From: an uncultured Clostridia bacterium | GTDB taxonomy: Bacteria; Bacillota; Clostridia; TANB77; CAG-508 | Reading direction: 5' to 3' | Length of the DNA: 64,000 nt | NCBI GenBank assembly: GCA_944391955.1 | Contig: CALXVG010000005.1 | Location: 1-64,000, forward strand | In this document: piece by piece, positions 55,315 through 63,014 of the stretch | Layout: every line of letters starts with the position of its first letter | Numbering within the stretch: position 1 is the first letter of the stretch | Translations under genes and position numbers: made by a program | The notes under the pieces: generated by a model | What the model was told of the DNA's origin: nothing | Seen by the model: the letters and a program-made list of their open reading frames with translations, nothing else | The model's database searches: none

Positions 55315-55665
55315 ATGGCAAGAGTAAAAACAGCAAGAATCACAAAAAAGAAACATAAAAAAGTTTTAAAACAAGCAAAAGGATATTTTGGAGCAAAAAG
55401 CATTAGATTTAGAAATGCTAATCAAGCAGTATTAAAATCTATGTCTTATGCATATGTAGGAAGAAAAGATAAAAAAAGTAATTTTAGAAAATTATGGATA
55501 ACAAGAATAAATGCAGCAGCAAGACAAAATGGAACAACATATAGCAAATTAATGGAAGGATTAAAGAAAGCTAATATAACAATAAATAGAAAAATGTTAG
55601 CAGAACTTGCAGTTAATGATAGTAAAGCATTTGCAGAATTAGTAAAAACAGCAAATAATGCATAA
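55315..55665 (+). CDS. rplT: 50S ribosomal protein L20
   Basis: A 116-residue bL20. [20 protein letters not shown] at the N-terminus is the long basic tail; [20 protein letters not shown] and the end are normal. L20 also binds the leader of its own operon in Bacillota. A terminator follows. Confidence 0.97.
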   Translation: MARVKTARITKKKHKKVLKQAKGYFGAKSIRFRNANQAVLKSMSYAYVGRKDKKSNFRKLWITRINAAARQNGTTYSKLMEGLKKANITINRKMLAELAVNDSKAFAELVKTANNA

Positions 55666-55675
55666 TATTAAATTG

Positions 55676-55704
55676 GAGCAGACAAGTATGTACTGCTCTT
55701 TTAT
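55676..55704 (+). terminator. Terminator after rplT
   Basis: GAGCAG/CTGCTC with an 11-base loop that can pair further, then TTTTAT. Confidence 0.75.
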
Positions 55705-55737
55705 ATTAGTGTTAAACAATAAAAGGAGATGTATATT

Positions 55738-56847
55738 ATGTACGAAAAAAACAGACAGACTGAGTTGCTAATAAATTTAGAGGCAATGGAAAAAAATTAT
55801 AAAACAATACAAAAATTACATCCAGATAAAAAAATATTACCAGTATTAAAAGCAAGCGGTTATGGAATAGGAGCGAAAAATGTAAAAGCCTTTATAGATA
55901 AACTAAATCTGCAAATTATAGGAACAGCTTTTGTTGACGAAGGAATCGTGCAAAGAGAACATTTAGACTATCAAGGAAAAATAGTAGTTTTAAATCAACC
56001 AGCAAAAGAAGAAATAGCAAATATTTTAAAATATGATATTACACCAGGTGTATGTTACATAGAATTTTTAGAAGAACTAAATAAAGCCGCTGAAAGAAAA
56101 AAACAGATTATAAATGTTCATTTGGAAATTGAAACCGGTATGGGAAGAACAGGAGTACAATTAGAAAATCTAGAAAAATTTATAGAACAAAGTAAAAATC
56201 TAAAAAATATTATAATTGAAGGAGTGTATACTCATTTTGCAACAAGTGATACAGATTTAGAATATACAAAAAAACAAATAGAAACATTTAACAAAGCATT
56301 AGAAATCATAAAAAAAGAAATAAATACAATAAAATATGTTCATGTAGCTAATAGTGCGGCAATAATGCAAATATCAGATTTACCAGGAAATATGATAAGA
56401 CCAGGCATTATGTTATATGGATACATGCCAGATGAAAATTTGAAAACAAAAATTCAATTAGAACCAGCATGTATATTAAAATCAAAAATATCATTTATAA
56501 AAACAGTAGAACCAAATACAAGTATAAGTTATGGAAGAAAATTTATAACAGAGAGAAAATCTAAAATTGCAAATGTTCCAATAGGTTATGCAGATGGAAT
56601 AAGAAGAACACTAAGTAATAAGGGGGAAGTTGTAATTAAAGGAAAAAAGGCACCAATAGTTGGAACAATATGTATGGACAGTTTTATGATAGATGTTACA
56701 GATATAGAAGATGTTAATATAGATGATGATGTATATATTTGGGATAATAAAAATATAACCATTGAAGATATTGCAAAAAAATGTGGAACAATAAATTATG
56801 AAATTTTAAGTACAATATCAAACAGAGTAATTAGAAAAATAACATAA
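55738..56847 (+). CDS. alr: Alanine racemase
   Basis: A 369-residue PLP enzyme that makes D-alanine for the wall. PLP Lys lies in VLKASGYGIG (about residue 37), a variant of the usual VxKAxAYGHG; the second catalytic Tyr is in ISYGRKF (about 262), and ANVPIGYADGIRR and GTICMDSFMID are normal. The start at 55738 has AAGGAG 9 bases before it; ATG 55729 touches the site. murD and acpS are nearby but with their own signals. Confidence 0.93.
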   Translation: MYEKNRQTELLINLEAMEKNYKTIQKLHPDKKILPVLKASGYGIGAKNVKAFIDKLNLQIIGTAFVDEGIVQREHLDYQGKIVVLNQPAKEEIANILKYDITPGVCYIEFLEELNKAAERKKQIINVHLEIETGMGRTGVQLENLEKFIEQSKNLKNIIIEGVYTHFATSDTDLEYTKKQIETFNKALEIIKKEINTIKYVHVANSAAIMQISDLPGNMIRPGIMLYGYMPDENLKTKIQLEPACILKSKISFIKTVEPNTSISYGRKFITERKSKIANVPIGYADGIRRTLSNKGEVVIKGKKAPIVGTICMDSFMIDVTDIEDVNIDDDVYIWDNKNITIEDIAKKCGTINYEILSTISNRVIRKIT

Positions 56848-56922
56848 AAGGCTTTTGGAAAAATATGTCATAATAGCTTGAAAAATATATGCAAGTTTGA
56901 TATAGTAATAATGGTGATTAAT

Positions 56923-58410
56923 ATGGGAAAAGGTAAGAGATATGATGAACCACAACTAAACAAGAAAAAAGTTTTAGGTGTTATTATAACAATTGCAGTT
57001 ATTATTATGATTATAATTTCTATAAAAGGAATTTTAAATCATGAAATTATACCAGTAGCAGAGATACCAAACAGTTATTATACAGTTTATTCCAACGGCA
57101 AATGGGGAGTAATAAACAATAACGGAGATACAATCATTTCATTAACAAATAATGAAATGATAGCAATTCCAAATAAAGAAAAAGCAGTGTTTGTTTGTGT
57201 GTATGATGTAAACGAACAAACAGGAGAATATAAAACAAAAGTATTAAATGAAAAAAATGAGCAAATATTTACAAATTATGAAAGAGTAGAAGTAATAGAA
57301 AATTTTGATTCAAAACAAAATATTTGGTATGAAAATAACATTTTGCGAGTATATCAAAATGGAAAATATGGATTAATAGACCTTGACGGAAATGTTATTT
57401 TAAATTGTGAATATGATGAAATAACAGCATTAAAAAGCGTTACAGAAAATTTTATAGTAAGACAAAACGATAAAGTAGGATTAGTAAACAGTAAAGGACA
57501 AGAAATTATAAAAACAGAATATAAAGAAATAAAAACATTGGAAGAAGGATACAAAAACGAATATTTAGTTATGGATGAAAATGATAATTATGGAGTTATA
57601 AGTACAAGTGGAACTATAATTGTAACACCTGCTTATAAAGACATAAAATATCTTGGAAATGCAGAAAATTATGCAGTTTTAATAGACAATGTATGGACAT
57701 TAATAAAGAAAAACGGAGAAGTGCTAAATAATACATATAATTATATATCAATTAAGGGTGATAATGTAATAATAGAACAAGAAGGAAAATATGGAATTAT
57801 AACAACTCGAGGAGAAGAAAAAATTGCTCCAACTTATGAAAGTTTAGAATATGCATTTTCTGTATATTATATTGCAAAACAAGAAGGAAAATATGGAATT
57901 ATAAATATAGAAAATGAAACAGTAATTCCATTTGATTATACAAATATGTACTATATAGAAGATAAAAGTATCTTAGTGGCAGATCTTACAGATGTGGAAA
58001 CAGTACTATTCGATAGTAATTTATCACAAAAACTAAAAGGTATATTTGTATTTGAGGATGAGTATATAAGAGCAAGAATAGATGGACAAAATAAATATTA
58101 TAATTATAAATTTGAAGAAAAACAAAATAGAGAATTATTAACAAAAAATACTATATTTGTTAGTGAACACAATGGAAAATATGGATATGTAAATGCTGCA
58201 GGAGACATTGTTGTTGATTATATCTATGATGAAGCTAAAGAACAAAATGAAGCAGGATATGCTGCAGTAAAACAAAATGGACAATGGGGAGTAATAGATA
58301 AATCAGGAAAACTAGTTTTAGAACCTTCTGTAAATTTAGATAACAATCTATATATAGATTTTGTGGGTACATACCATTTAGCAGATGAAGGATTTTATTA
58401 TACAAAGTAA
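56923..58410 (+). CDS. Membrane-anchored WG-repeat protein
   Basis: A 495-residue protein: a basic N-terminus, one membrane helix (about 18-38, GVIITIAVIIMIIIS) and then about nine WG-type repeats outside, each of the form GKWGVINNNG or GKYGLIDLDG followed by a YDEI-like turn (for example near 59, 150, 190, 225, 290, 322, 415 and 450). WG repeats (PF14903) form beta structures of unknown role in many clostridia. The start ATG 56923 has GGTGAT 6 bases upstream; ATG 56911 is an alternative. Confidence 0.8.
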   Translation: MGKGKRYDEPQLNKKKVLGVIITIAVIIMIIISIKGILNHEIIPVAEIPNSYYTVYSNGKWGVINNNGDTIISLTNNEMIAIPNKEKAVFVCVYDVNEQTGEYKTKVLNEKNEQIFTNYERVEVIENFDSKQNIWYENNILRVYQNGKYGLIDLDGNVILNCEYDEITALKSVTENFIVRQNDKVGLVNSKGQEIIKTEYKEIKTLEEGYKNEYLVMDENDNYGVISTSGTIIVTPAYKDIKYLGNAENYAVLIDNVWTLIKKNGEVLNNTYNYISIKGDNVIIEQEGKYGIITTRGEEKIAPTYESLEYAFSVYYIAKQEGKYGIINIENETVIPFDYTNMYYIEDKSILVADLTDVETVLFDSNLSQKLKGIFVFEDEYIRARIDGQNKYYNYKFEEKQNRELLTKNTIFVSEHNGKYGYVNAAGDIVVDYIYDEAKEQNEAGYAAVKQNGQWGVIDKSGKLVLEPSVNLDNNLYIDFVGTYHLADEGFYYTK

Positions 58411-58425
58411 TAATTTATATTTTTA

Positions 58426-58500
58426 GCGCCACATAGATGTTTTAATTTATTTTAGTGATTTAGCAAAAAATTAAAACATCTAGCAAGATGGCGCGGTTTT
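58426..58500 (+). terminator. Long two-part hairpin after WG-repeat gene
   Basis: Outer GCGCCA/TGGCGC (58426-58431, 58489-58494) and a perfect inner 14-bp stem (58435-58448, 58468-58481), ending GGTTTTAAT. Far longer than other terminators here. The outer arms and GC content resemble a mobile hairpin or a structured RNA, but a terminator is the simplest reading. Confidence 0.65.
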
Positions 58501-58532
58501 AATATGTATGCCTAAAAGAAGGAGCAATGAAA

Positions 58533-58910
58533 ATGAAGATTTTATGTGGCACAGATATAATAGAAATAGAAAGAATAAAAAAATCTATTGAAAATTTAGG
58601 AGATAAATTTATAAACTTAATTTATACACCAGCAGAAAAGGAATATTGCGAAAATACAAGAAATGCTAAATATTGCCATTATGCAGGTAGATTTGCTGCG
58701 AAAGAAGCAATATTTAAAGCAGTATCAGAATTGTTAAAAAATAAGTATGATATAAGTTGGCATAATGCACAAGTTATTAATGATGAAAATGGAAATCCTA
58801 AAGTTGAATTTTTAGATATTAAATTTGATAATATTAAAAATATAGATATTAGTATTTCTCATTGTAAAGAATATGCAGTTGCTACAGTTGTTATATTAGT
58901 TGAAAATTAG
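58533..58910 (+). CDS. acpS: Holo-[acyl-carrier-protein] synthase
   Basis: A 125-residue AcpS that transfers 4'-phosphopantetheine from CoA to ACP. CGTDIIEIERI (Asp, about 5-15), RFAAKEAIFKAV (Glu/Lys, about 52-63) and ISISHCKEYAVA are the three family motifs. ATG 58533 lies 8 bases after GGAG; ATG 58527 is too close. Confidence 0.93.
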   Translation: MKILCGTDIIEIERIKKSIENLGDKFINLIYTPAEKEYCENTRNAKYCHYAGRFAAKEAIFKAVSELLKNKYDISWHNAQVINDENGNPKVEFLDIKFDNIKNIDISISHCKEYAVATVVILVEN

Positions 58911-58926
58911 AAAAGGAGAATAAAGA

Positions 58927-59688
58927 ATGGAATTATTTGACTCTCATGCTCATTATAATGATGAAAAATTTGAAAATGAACCAGAAATCTTAAAAGAAAT
59001 ATATAATTCTGGAGTTACAAAACTTGTAACAGCTGGTTATAATATAGAAAGTACAAAAAAAGCAATAGAAATAGCCAATAATTATGATTTTGTATATGCA
59101 ACAGCAGGTATTTCTCCAAATGATATTGAAGGAATCACAGAAAAAGATTATGAAGAAATAAAAAAATTAGCACAAGATAAAAAAGTAGTAGCAATAGGAG
59201 AAATTGGCTTAGATTACTATTGGAACAAGGAAAATAAAGAAAAACAAAGATATGCTTTTATAAAGCAAATAGATATTGCAAATGAATTAAATTTACCAAT
59301 TGTTATACACACAAGAGAAGCTGTACAAGATACAATAGAAATACTAAAAAATAATAAAACAAAGGGGGTTTTCCATTGTTGCCCACTAAATATAGAGCTA
59401 ATCAAAGAAGGACTAAAACTAGGATTTTATATTTCTTTTGCAGGACCAATTACCTTTAAAAACTCAAAAAATGCTATACAGGTTATTGAATATGTACCAA
59501 TGGAAAAGATTTTAATTGAAACAGACTCGCCATATTTAAGCCCAGAACCATTAAGAGGGACAAGAAATGATTCGAGAAATGTGAAATATATGGCACAAAA
59601 AATTGCAGATGTAAAGGGCATTACAGTAGAGGAAGTTGCTAAAAAAACCTATGAAAATGCTGAACATATTTTTAGTATAAATACATAA
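58927..59688 (+). CDS. tatD: TatD-family DNase
   Basis: A 253-residue metal-dependent hydrolase. FDSHAHYND (first His pair, 3-11), AIGEIGLDYYW (Glu), IVIHTREA and ETDSPYLSPEP (Asp) give the complete metal site. TatD enzymes degrade single-stranded DNA 3'-5' and have other proposed repair roles. It follows acpS by 16 bases and ends at a two-way terminator. Confidence 0.95.
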   Translation: MELFDSHAHYNDEKFENEPEILKEIYNSGVTKLVTAGYNIESTKKAIEIANNYDFVYATAGISPNDIEGITEKDYEEIKKLAQDKKVVAIGEIGLDYYWNKENKEKQRYAFIKQIDIANELNLPIVIHTREAVQDTIEILKNNKTKGVFHCCPLNIELIKEGLKLGFYISFAGPITFKNSKNAIQVIEYVPMEKILIETDSPYLSPEPLRGTRNDSRNVKYMAQKIADVKGITVEEVAKKTYENAEHIFSINT

Positions 59689-59730
59689 TTTATATGAATG
59701 CCTTTATATAGTTAATCTAAGAAAGTACGA

Positions 59731-59764
59731 AAAAAGACTTTGCATAAGTGCAAAGTCTTTTTTT
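59731..59764. terminator. Two-way terminator
   Basis: AAAAAGACTTTGCA/TGCAAAGTCTTTTT, TAAG loop, between convergent tatD and lemA. Confidence 0.92.
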
Positions 59765-59769
59765 GTAAA

Positions 59770-60330
59770 TTAGTTATTGAAATTAACTCTAACATTTTTT
59801 CTTGCTTCTTCACTTTCAGCCTCAAATAATTCCTCAGGTTTAAATCTAAACATACCTGCAACAATATTAGATGGAACTACTTCTAATTTGATATTATATT
59901 TAGTTACAATATCATTGTAGAATTGTCTTGAAAATGCAATCTTATTTTCAGTATTTTGTAATTCCTCTTGCAATTGAGAGAAGTTTTGACTAGCCTTTAA
60001 ATCTGGATAATTTTCAGCAACAGCCATTATAGTTTTTAAAGATTCAGCAAGTTCAGTATCTAATGCAGATTTTTCTTTTACTGAAGAAGCATTTGCCCAA
60101 GAAGTTCTAAGTTCAGATATTTTTGTTAAAACACTATTTTCATGTTGCATATATCCTTTTACAGTGTCTACTAAATTTGGAATTAAATCAAATCTTCTTT
60201 GTAATTGGACATCAATTTGACTCCAAGCATTTCTAACTTTTTCTCTTAATTGAACTAAACTGTTATATATTGCGATTATGATTACTACTAATACTGCAAC
60301 AATAATTAATACAATCCAAACAGGACTCAT
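59770..60330 (-). CDS. lemA: LemA family protein
   Basis: A 186-residue LemA. One N-terminal membrane helix (about 3-23), then a helical outer or inner domain with NAWSQIDVQLQRRFDLIPNLV (42-62, in parts) and ENKIAFSRQFYNDIVTKYN, both typical. Function is not settled; homologues are linked to cell envelope stress and, in some bacteria, to methyltransferase or protease partners. GGAGG 6 bases before ATG 60330. Confidence 0.93.
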   Translation of the reverse strand: MSPVWIVLIIVAVLVVIIIAIYNSLVQLREKVRNAWSQIDVQLQRRFDLIPNLVDTVKGYMQHENSVLTKISELRTSWANASSVKEKSALDTELAESLKTIMAVAENYPDLKASQNFSQLQEELQNTENKIAFSRQFYNDIVTKYNIKLEVVPSNIVAGMFRFKPEELFEAESEEARKNVRVNFNN

Positions 60331-60367
60331 AACACAACCTCCTAAACATATATTTATTATGGTTAAG

Positions 60368-60397
60368 ATTATAACACAATATATAAACCAATTGCAA
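60368..60397 (-). promoter_or_regulatory. lemA promoter
   Basis: Minus strand TTGCAA, 18 bases, TATAAT; 37 bases before the ATG. Confidence 0.65.
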
Positions 60398-60405
60398 TAA
60401 ATTCA

Positions 60406-60434
60406 TTGTAAAAATAATATATTAATGATAAAAT
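60406..60434 (+). promoter_or_regulatory. murD promoter
   Basis: TTGTAA (60406-60411), 17 bases, TAAAAT (60429-60434) with TGA just before it. Confidence 0.6.
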
Positions 60435-60462
60435 AATTATCACAGCAAAAGGAGTGTTTTTA

Positions 60463-61812
60463 ATGATAGATGAAATTATGAATTTTTTGAGAAATAAAAA
60501 GATAGCAATTTTAGGATTTGGACTTGAAGGTAAGTCTTCATATAATTTTATTAGAAAACATATGAAAGAAAAAATGTTAACAATAATATGTGAAGAAGAA
60601 TGTGAGGAAGAGAAAAAACAAATATTAGAAAAAGATAAATTTGTAACTTTTGTAACAGGAGAAAATTATTTAGAAAATTTAGAACAATATGATATTATCC
60701 TAAAAACCCCAGGAATATCATTTAAAAACTTAGACATTAGCAAGTTTAAAGATAAAATAACTTCACAACTAGAATTTTTTTTAGAATATAAAAAATGTAT
60801 GACAATTGGAGTAACTGGAACAAAAGGAAAAAGTACAACAAGTACTTTACTATATGAGGTCTTAAAAAATCAAGGCAAAAAAGTATATTTATTAGGTAAT
60901 ATAGGAACACCAGTTTTTGATGATATAGATGAAATAGAAGATGACTCTATTGTAGTATTAGAACTATCATCACATGCCTTGCAATACTTAAAAAAATCAA
61001 CAGAAATTGCAATATTACTTAATATATATGAAGAACATTTAGACCATTACAAAGATTTTGATGAATATATAAACGCAAAATTAAATATTTTTAAAAACCA
61101 AGCTAATACAGGAATTGCAATATTTAATGCAGATAATAAGAATATTAAATATAAATTTAAACAAAATGATTATGGAATAACTCTTCAAGGAGAAAGAATA
61201 ACAAATAACACATTCGAATTAAAAGAAAATGAAATATTTTTTAATAATAAGAAAATATTCAAGCCAGATGAAAATAAAATGCTTTTAAAAGGAGAACATA
61301 ATATAAATAATATTATGTTTGTTTTAGCAGTATGTGAAATAATGAATTTGGATTTTCAAAAAGCAATAGAAATAATACAAACATTTAAACCATTAGAACA
61401 TCGCTTAGAATATGTAGGTAATATAGATGGCGTAGACTATTATAATGATTCTATTGCAACTATACCAGAAGCTACAATTTGTTCAATAAATGCTTTAAAA
61501 AATGTTAATACTCTTATAGTAGGAGGAAAAGATAGGGGGGTAAAATTAGAAAATTTAATTAGTTTTTTAAAAACTACTGAAATAGAAAATATAATTTGCT
61601 TACCTAAGACAGGAGAATATATTGCGGACGGAATGAAAAATTCAGATAAAAACATAGTAAAAGTTTTAAATATGGAAGAAGCGGTACAAGAAGCAAAAAA
61701 AATTACAGAAAAAAATAAAATTTGTTTATTGTCTCCAGCAGCTGCAAGTTATGGCTTTTTTAAAAATTTTATGGAGAGAGGAAAAATTTTTAAAAAAAAT
61801 GTTTTAAGTTAA
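60463..61812 (+). CDS. murD: UDP-N-acetylmuramoylalanine-D-glutamate ligase
   Basis: A 449-residue Mur ligase adding D-Glu to UDP-MurNAc-Ala. ILGFGLEGKSS (about 17-27, N-domain), VTGTKGKSTTST (ATP loop, about 121-132), LGNIGTP, LELSSHALQYL, EEHLDHY (carbamylated Lys region) and the C-terminal HRLEYVG...YYNDSIAT and LLSPAAASYGFFKNF are all in order. The start ATG 60463 is 8 bases after AAGGAG. It stands outside the dcw cluster with its own promoter. Confidence 0.93.
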   Translation: MIDEIMNFLRNKKIAILGFGLEGKSSYNFIRKHMKEKMLTIICEEECEEEKKQILEKDKFVTFVTGENYLENLEQYDIILKTPGISFKNLDISKFKDKITSQLEFFLEYKKCMTIGVTGTKGKSTTSTLLYEVLKNQGKKVYLLGNIGTPVFDDIDEIEDDSIVVLELSSHALQYLKKSTEIAILLNIYEEHLDHYKDFDEYINAKLNIFKNQANTGIAIFNADNKNIKYKFKQNDYGITLQGERITNNTFELKENEIFFNNKKIFKPDENKMLLKGEHNINNIMFVLAVCEIMNLDFQKAIEIIQTFKPLEHRLEYVGNIDGVDYYNDSIATIPEATICSINALKNVNTLIVGGKDRGVKLENLISFLKTTEIENIICLPKTGEYIADGMKNSDKNIVKVLNMEEAVQEAKKITEKNKICLLSPAAASYGFFKNFMERGKIFKKNVLS

Positions 61813-61884
61813 ATTTCCCTAAGAATATAGTGTTACCAAGGAGCATATAATGTAAATAGAAGATTACAACTTTATTACAAAAAT

Positions 61885-61913
61885 TTGACAAGTAAAAAAA
61901 AAAATAGTATAAT
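61885..61913 (+). promoter_or_regulatory. Promoter of YabE-like gene
   Basis: TTGACA (61885-61890), 17 bases, TATAAT (61908-61913): consensus. Confidence 0.9.
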
Positions 61914-61942
61914 GAATAAGGTCACTTTAAGGAGGGATTTAT

Positions 61943-62854
61943 ATTTTAAAAAATAATATAAGAAAGATAATATTTATTAGTTTAATATTTGTTATAATCT
62001 TAGGGGTAGCCGTATTAGGAAACAATGCAAAACTAAATAGTGTAAATATAAAATTTTCAAATAATCATGAAATAACAGTACTAACATCAAAAACAAAAGT
62101 ATCAGATATACTAGAAGAAAATCATATAGTATTAGCAGAAGATGAAACTGTAACACCTGGAATAGACTCAGAAATTACAGATGAAAAATCAATAGTGATT
62201 ACTTTAAAGGGAAATGAACCTTTAGAAATGGCAACAGATGTTCAAACAGAAATAACAACAGAACAAGTAAAAGAAGAGTATTCAAACATAAAAGAAGAAA
62301 TCCTTGTAGTTATTGAAGAAATTCCTTTTGATACTATAACAAAAGATGTCTCAAATGGTTCAGCTAGTACAAGAAATGCAATAATACAAGAAGGACAAAA
62401 TGGAGAAAAGAAAGTTACATATAAAGTAACTTATAAAGATGATGTTGAAATAAAAAGGGAAGAACTATCTTCTGAGATTATAAAAGAACCAGTGGATAAG
62501 ATAGTACAAGTTCAAACAAGAAGTATAATAACATCAAGAAGTTCATATTCAAGAACAAGTGGTATATCAGGTCAATCTGGAGTTTACAAAGTAACTGCTT
62601 ATTGCTCATGTGCAATATGTTGTGGAAAAACAAATGGAATAACAGCTTCAGGAACTAAAGCAACAGCAAACCATACAGTTGCAGCACCAAGCACATTTGC
62701 TTTTGGTACAAAACTAGTAATAAATGGAATAACATATACAGTTGAAGACAGAGGAGGAGCAATTCAAGGTAATAGAATAGACATTTATATGAACTCACAT
62801 AGTGAAGCATTACAATGGGGAGTAAGGTATGTAAATGTGGAAGTATTAAATTAA
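61943..62854 (+). CDS. YabE-like cell wall protein (DUF348, G5, 3D), apparent AUU start
   Basis: About 303 residues. A basic start (KNNIRK) and hydrophobic segment (about 9-25, IIFISLIFVIILGVAVLG) make a signal peptide or anchor; then a DUF348 domain (VNIKFSNNHEITVLTSK), a G5 domain (about 110-180, VTYKVTYKDDVEIKREE) and a C-terminal 3D domain (about 215-303) with YKVTAYCSCAICCGKTNGITASG and EDRGGAIQGNRIDIY, whose Asp residues match lytic transglycosylase-like YabE/YocH proteins. AAGGAGGG (61929-61936) is perfect, but the frame has no ATG, GTG or TTG before 62195; a stop at 61928-61930 limits it. The best start is ATT 61943, 7 bases after the site. Confidence 0.8.
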   Translation: MLKNNIRKIIFISLIFVIILGVAVLGNNAKLNSVNIKFSNNHEITVLTSKTKVSDILEENHIVLAEDETVTPGIDSEITDEKSIVITLKGNEPLEMATDVQTEITTEQVKEEYSNIKEEILVVIEEIPFDTITKDVSNGSASTRNAIIQEGQNGEKKVTYKVTYKDDVEIKREELSSEIIKEPVDKIVQVQTRSIITSRSSYSRTSGISGQSGVYKVTAYCSCAICCGKTNGITASGTKATANHTVAAPSTFAFGTKLVINGITYTVEDRGGAIQGNRIDIYMNSHSEALQWGVRYVNVEVLN

Positions 62855-62872
62855 GATATGTGTAAAATTTTT

Positions 62873-62893
62873 GGGCAAGTAGTGCACTTGCCC
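62873..62893 (+). terminator. Terminator after YabE-like gene
   Basis: GGGCAAGT/ACTTGCCC with a 5-base loop; the following ATATAATTTTAT is a weak T tract. Confidence 0.7.
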
Positions 62894-62931
62894 ATATAAT
62901 TTTATATTTCAAAATAAAATTATCTATAATA

Positions 62932-62961
62932 TTGACTTAGACAAGTCAAATGTGATACTAT
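62932..62961 (+). promoter_or_regulatory. Promoter with inverted-repeat operator
   Basis: TTGACT (62932-62937), 18 bases, TACTAT (62956-62961) with TGTGA before it. A 7-bp inverted repeat TTGACTT/AAGTCAA (62932-62938, 62943-62949) covers the -35 box and could bind a regulator. Confidence 0.55.
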
Positions 62962-63014
62962 AAGATAAATTGAATATATAATATATTCATAAATTAAAGA
63001 AGGGGGATATATAA

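Noticed and set aside
62195-62854. GTG at 62195 as start of the 3D-domain gene
   Set aside because: It would cut off the signal peptide and DUF348 domain, which are clearly coding behind a perfect promoter and ribosome binding site.
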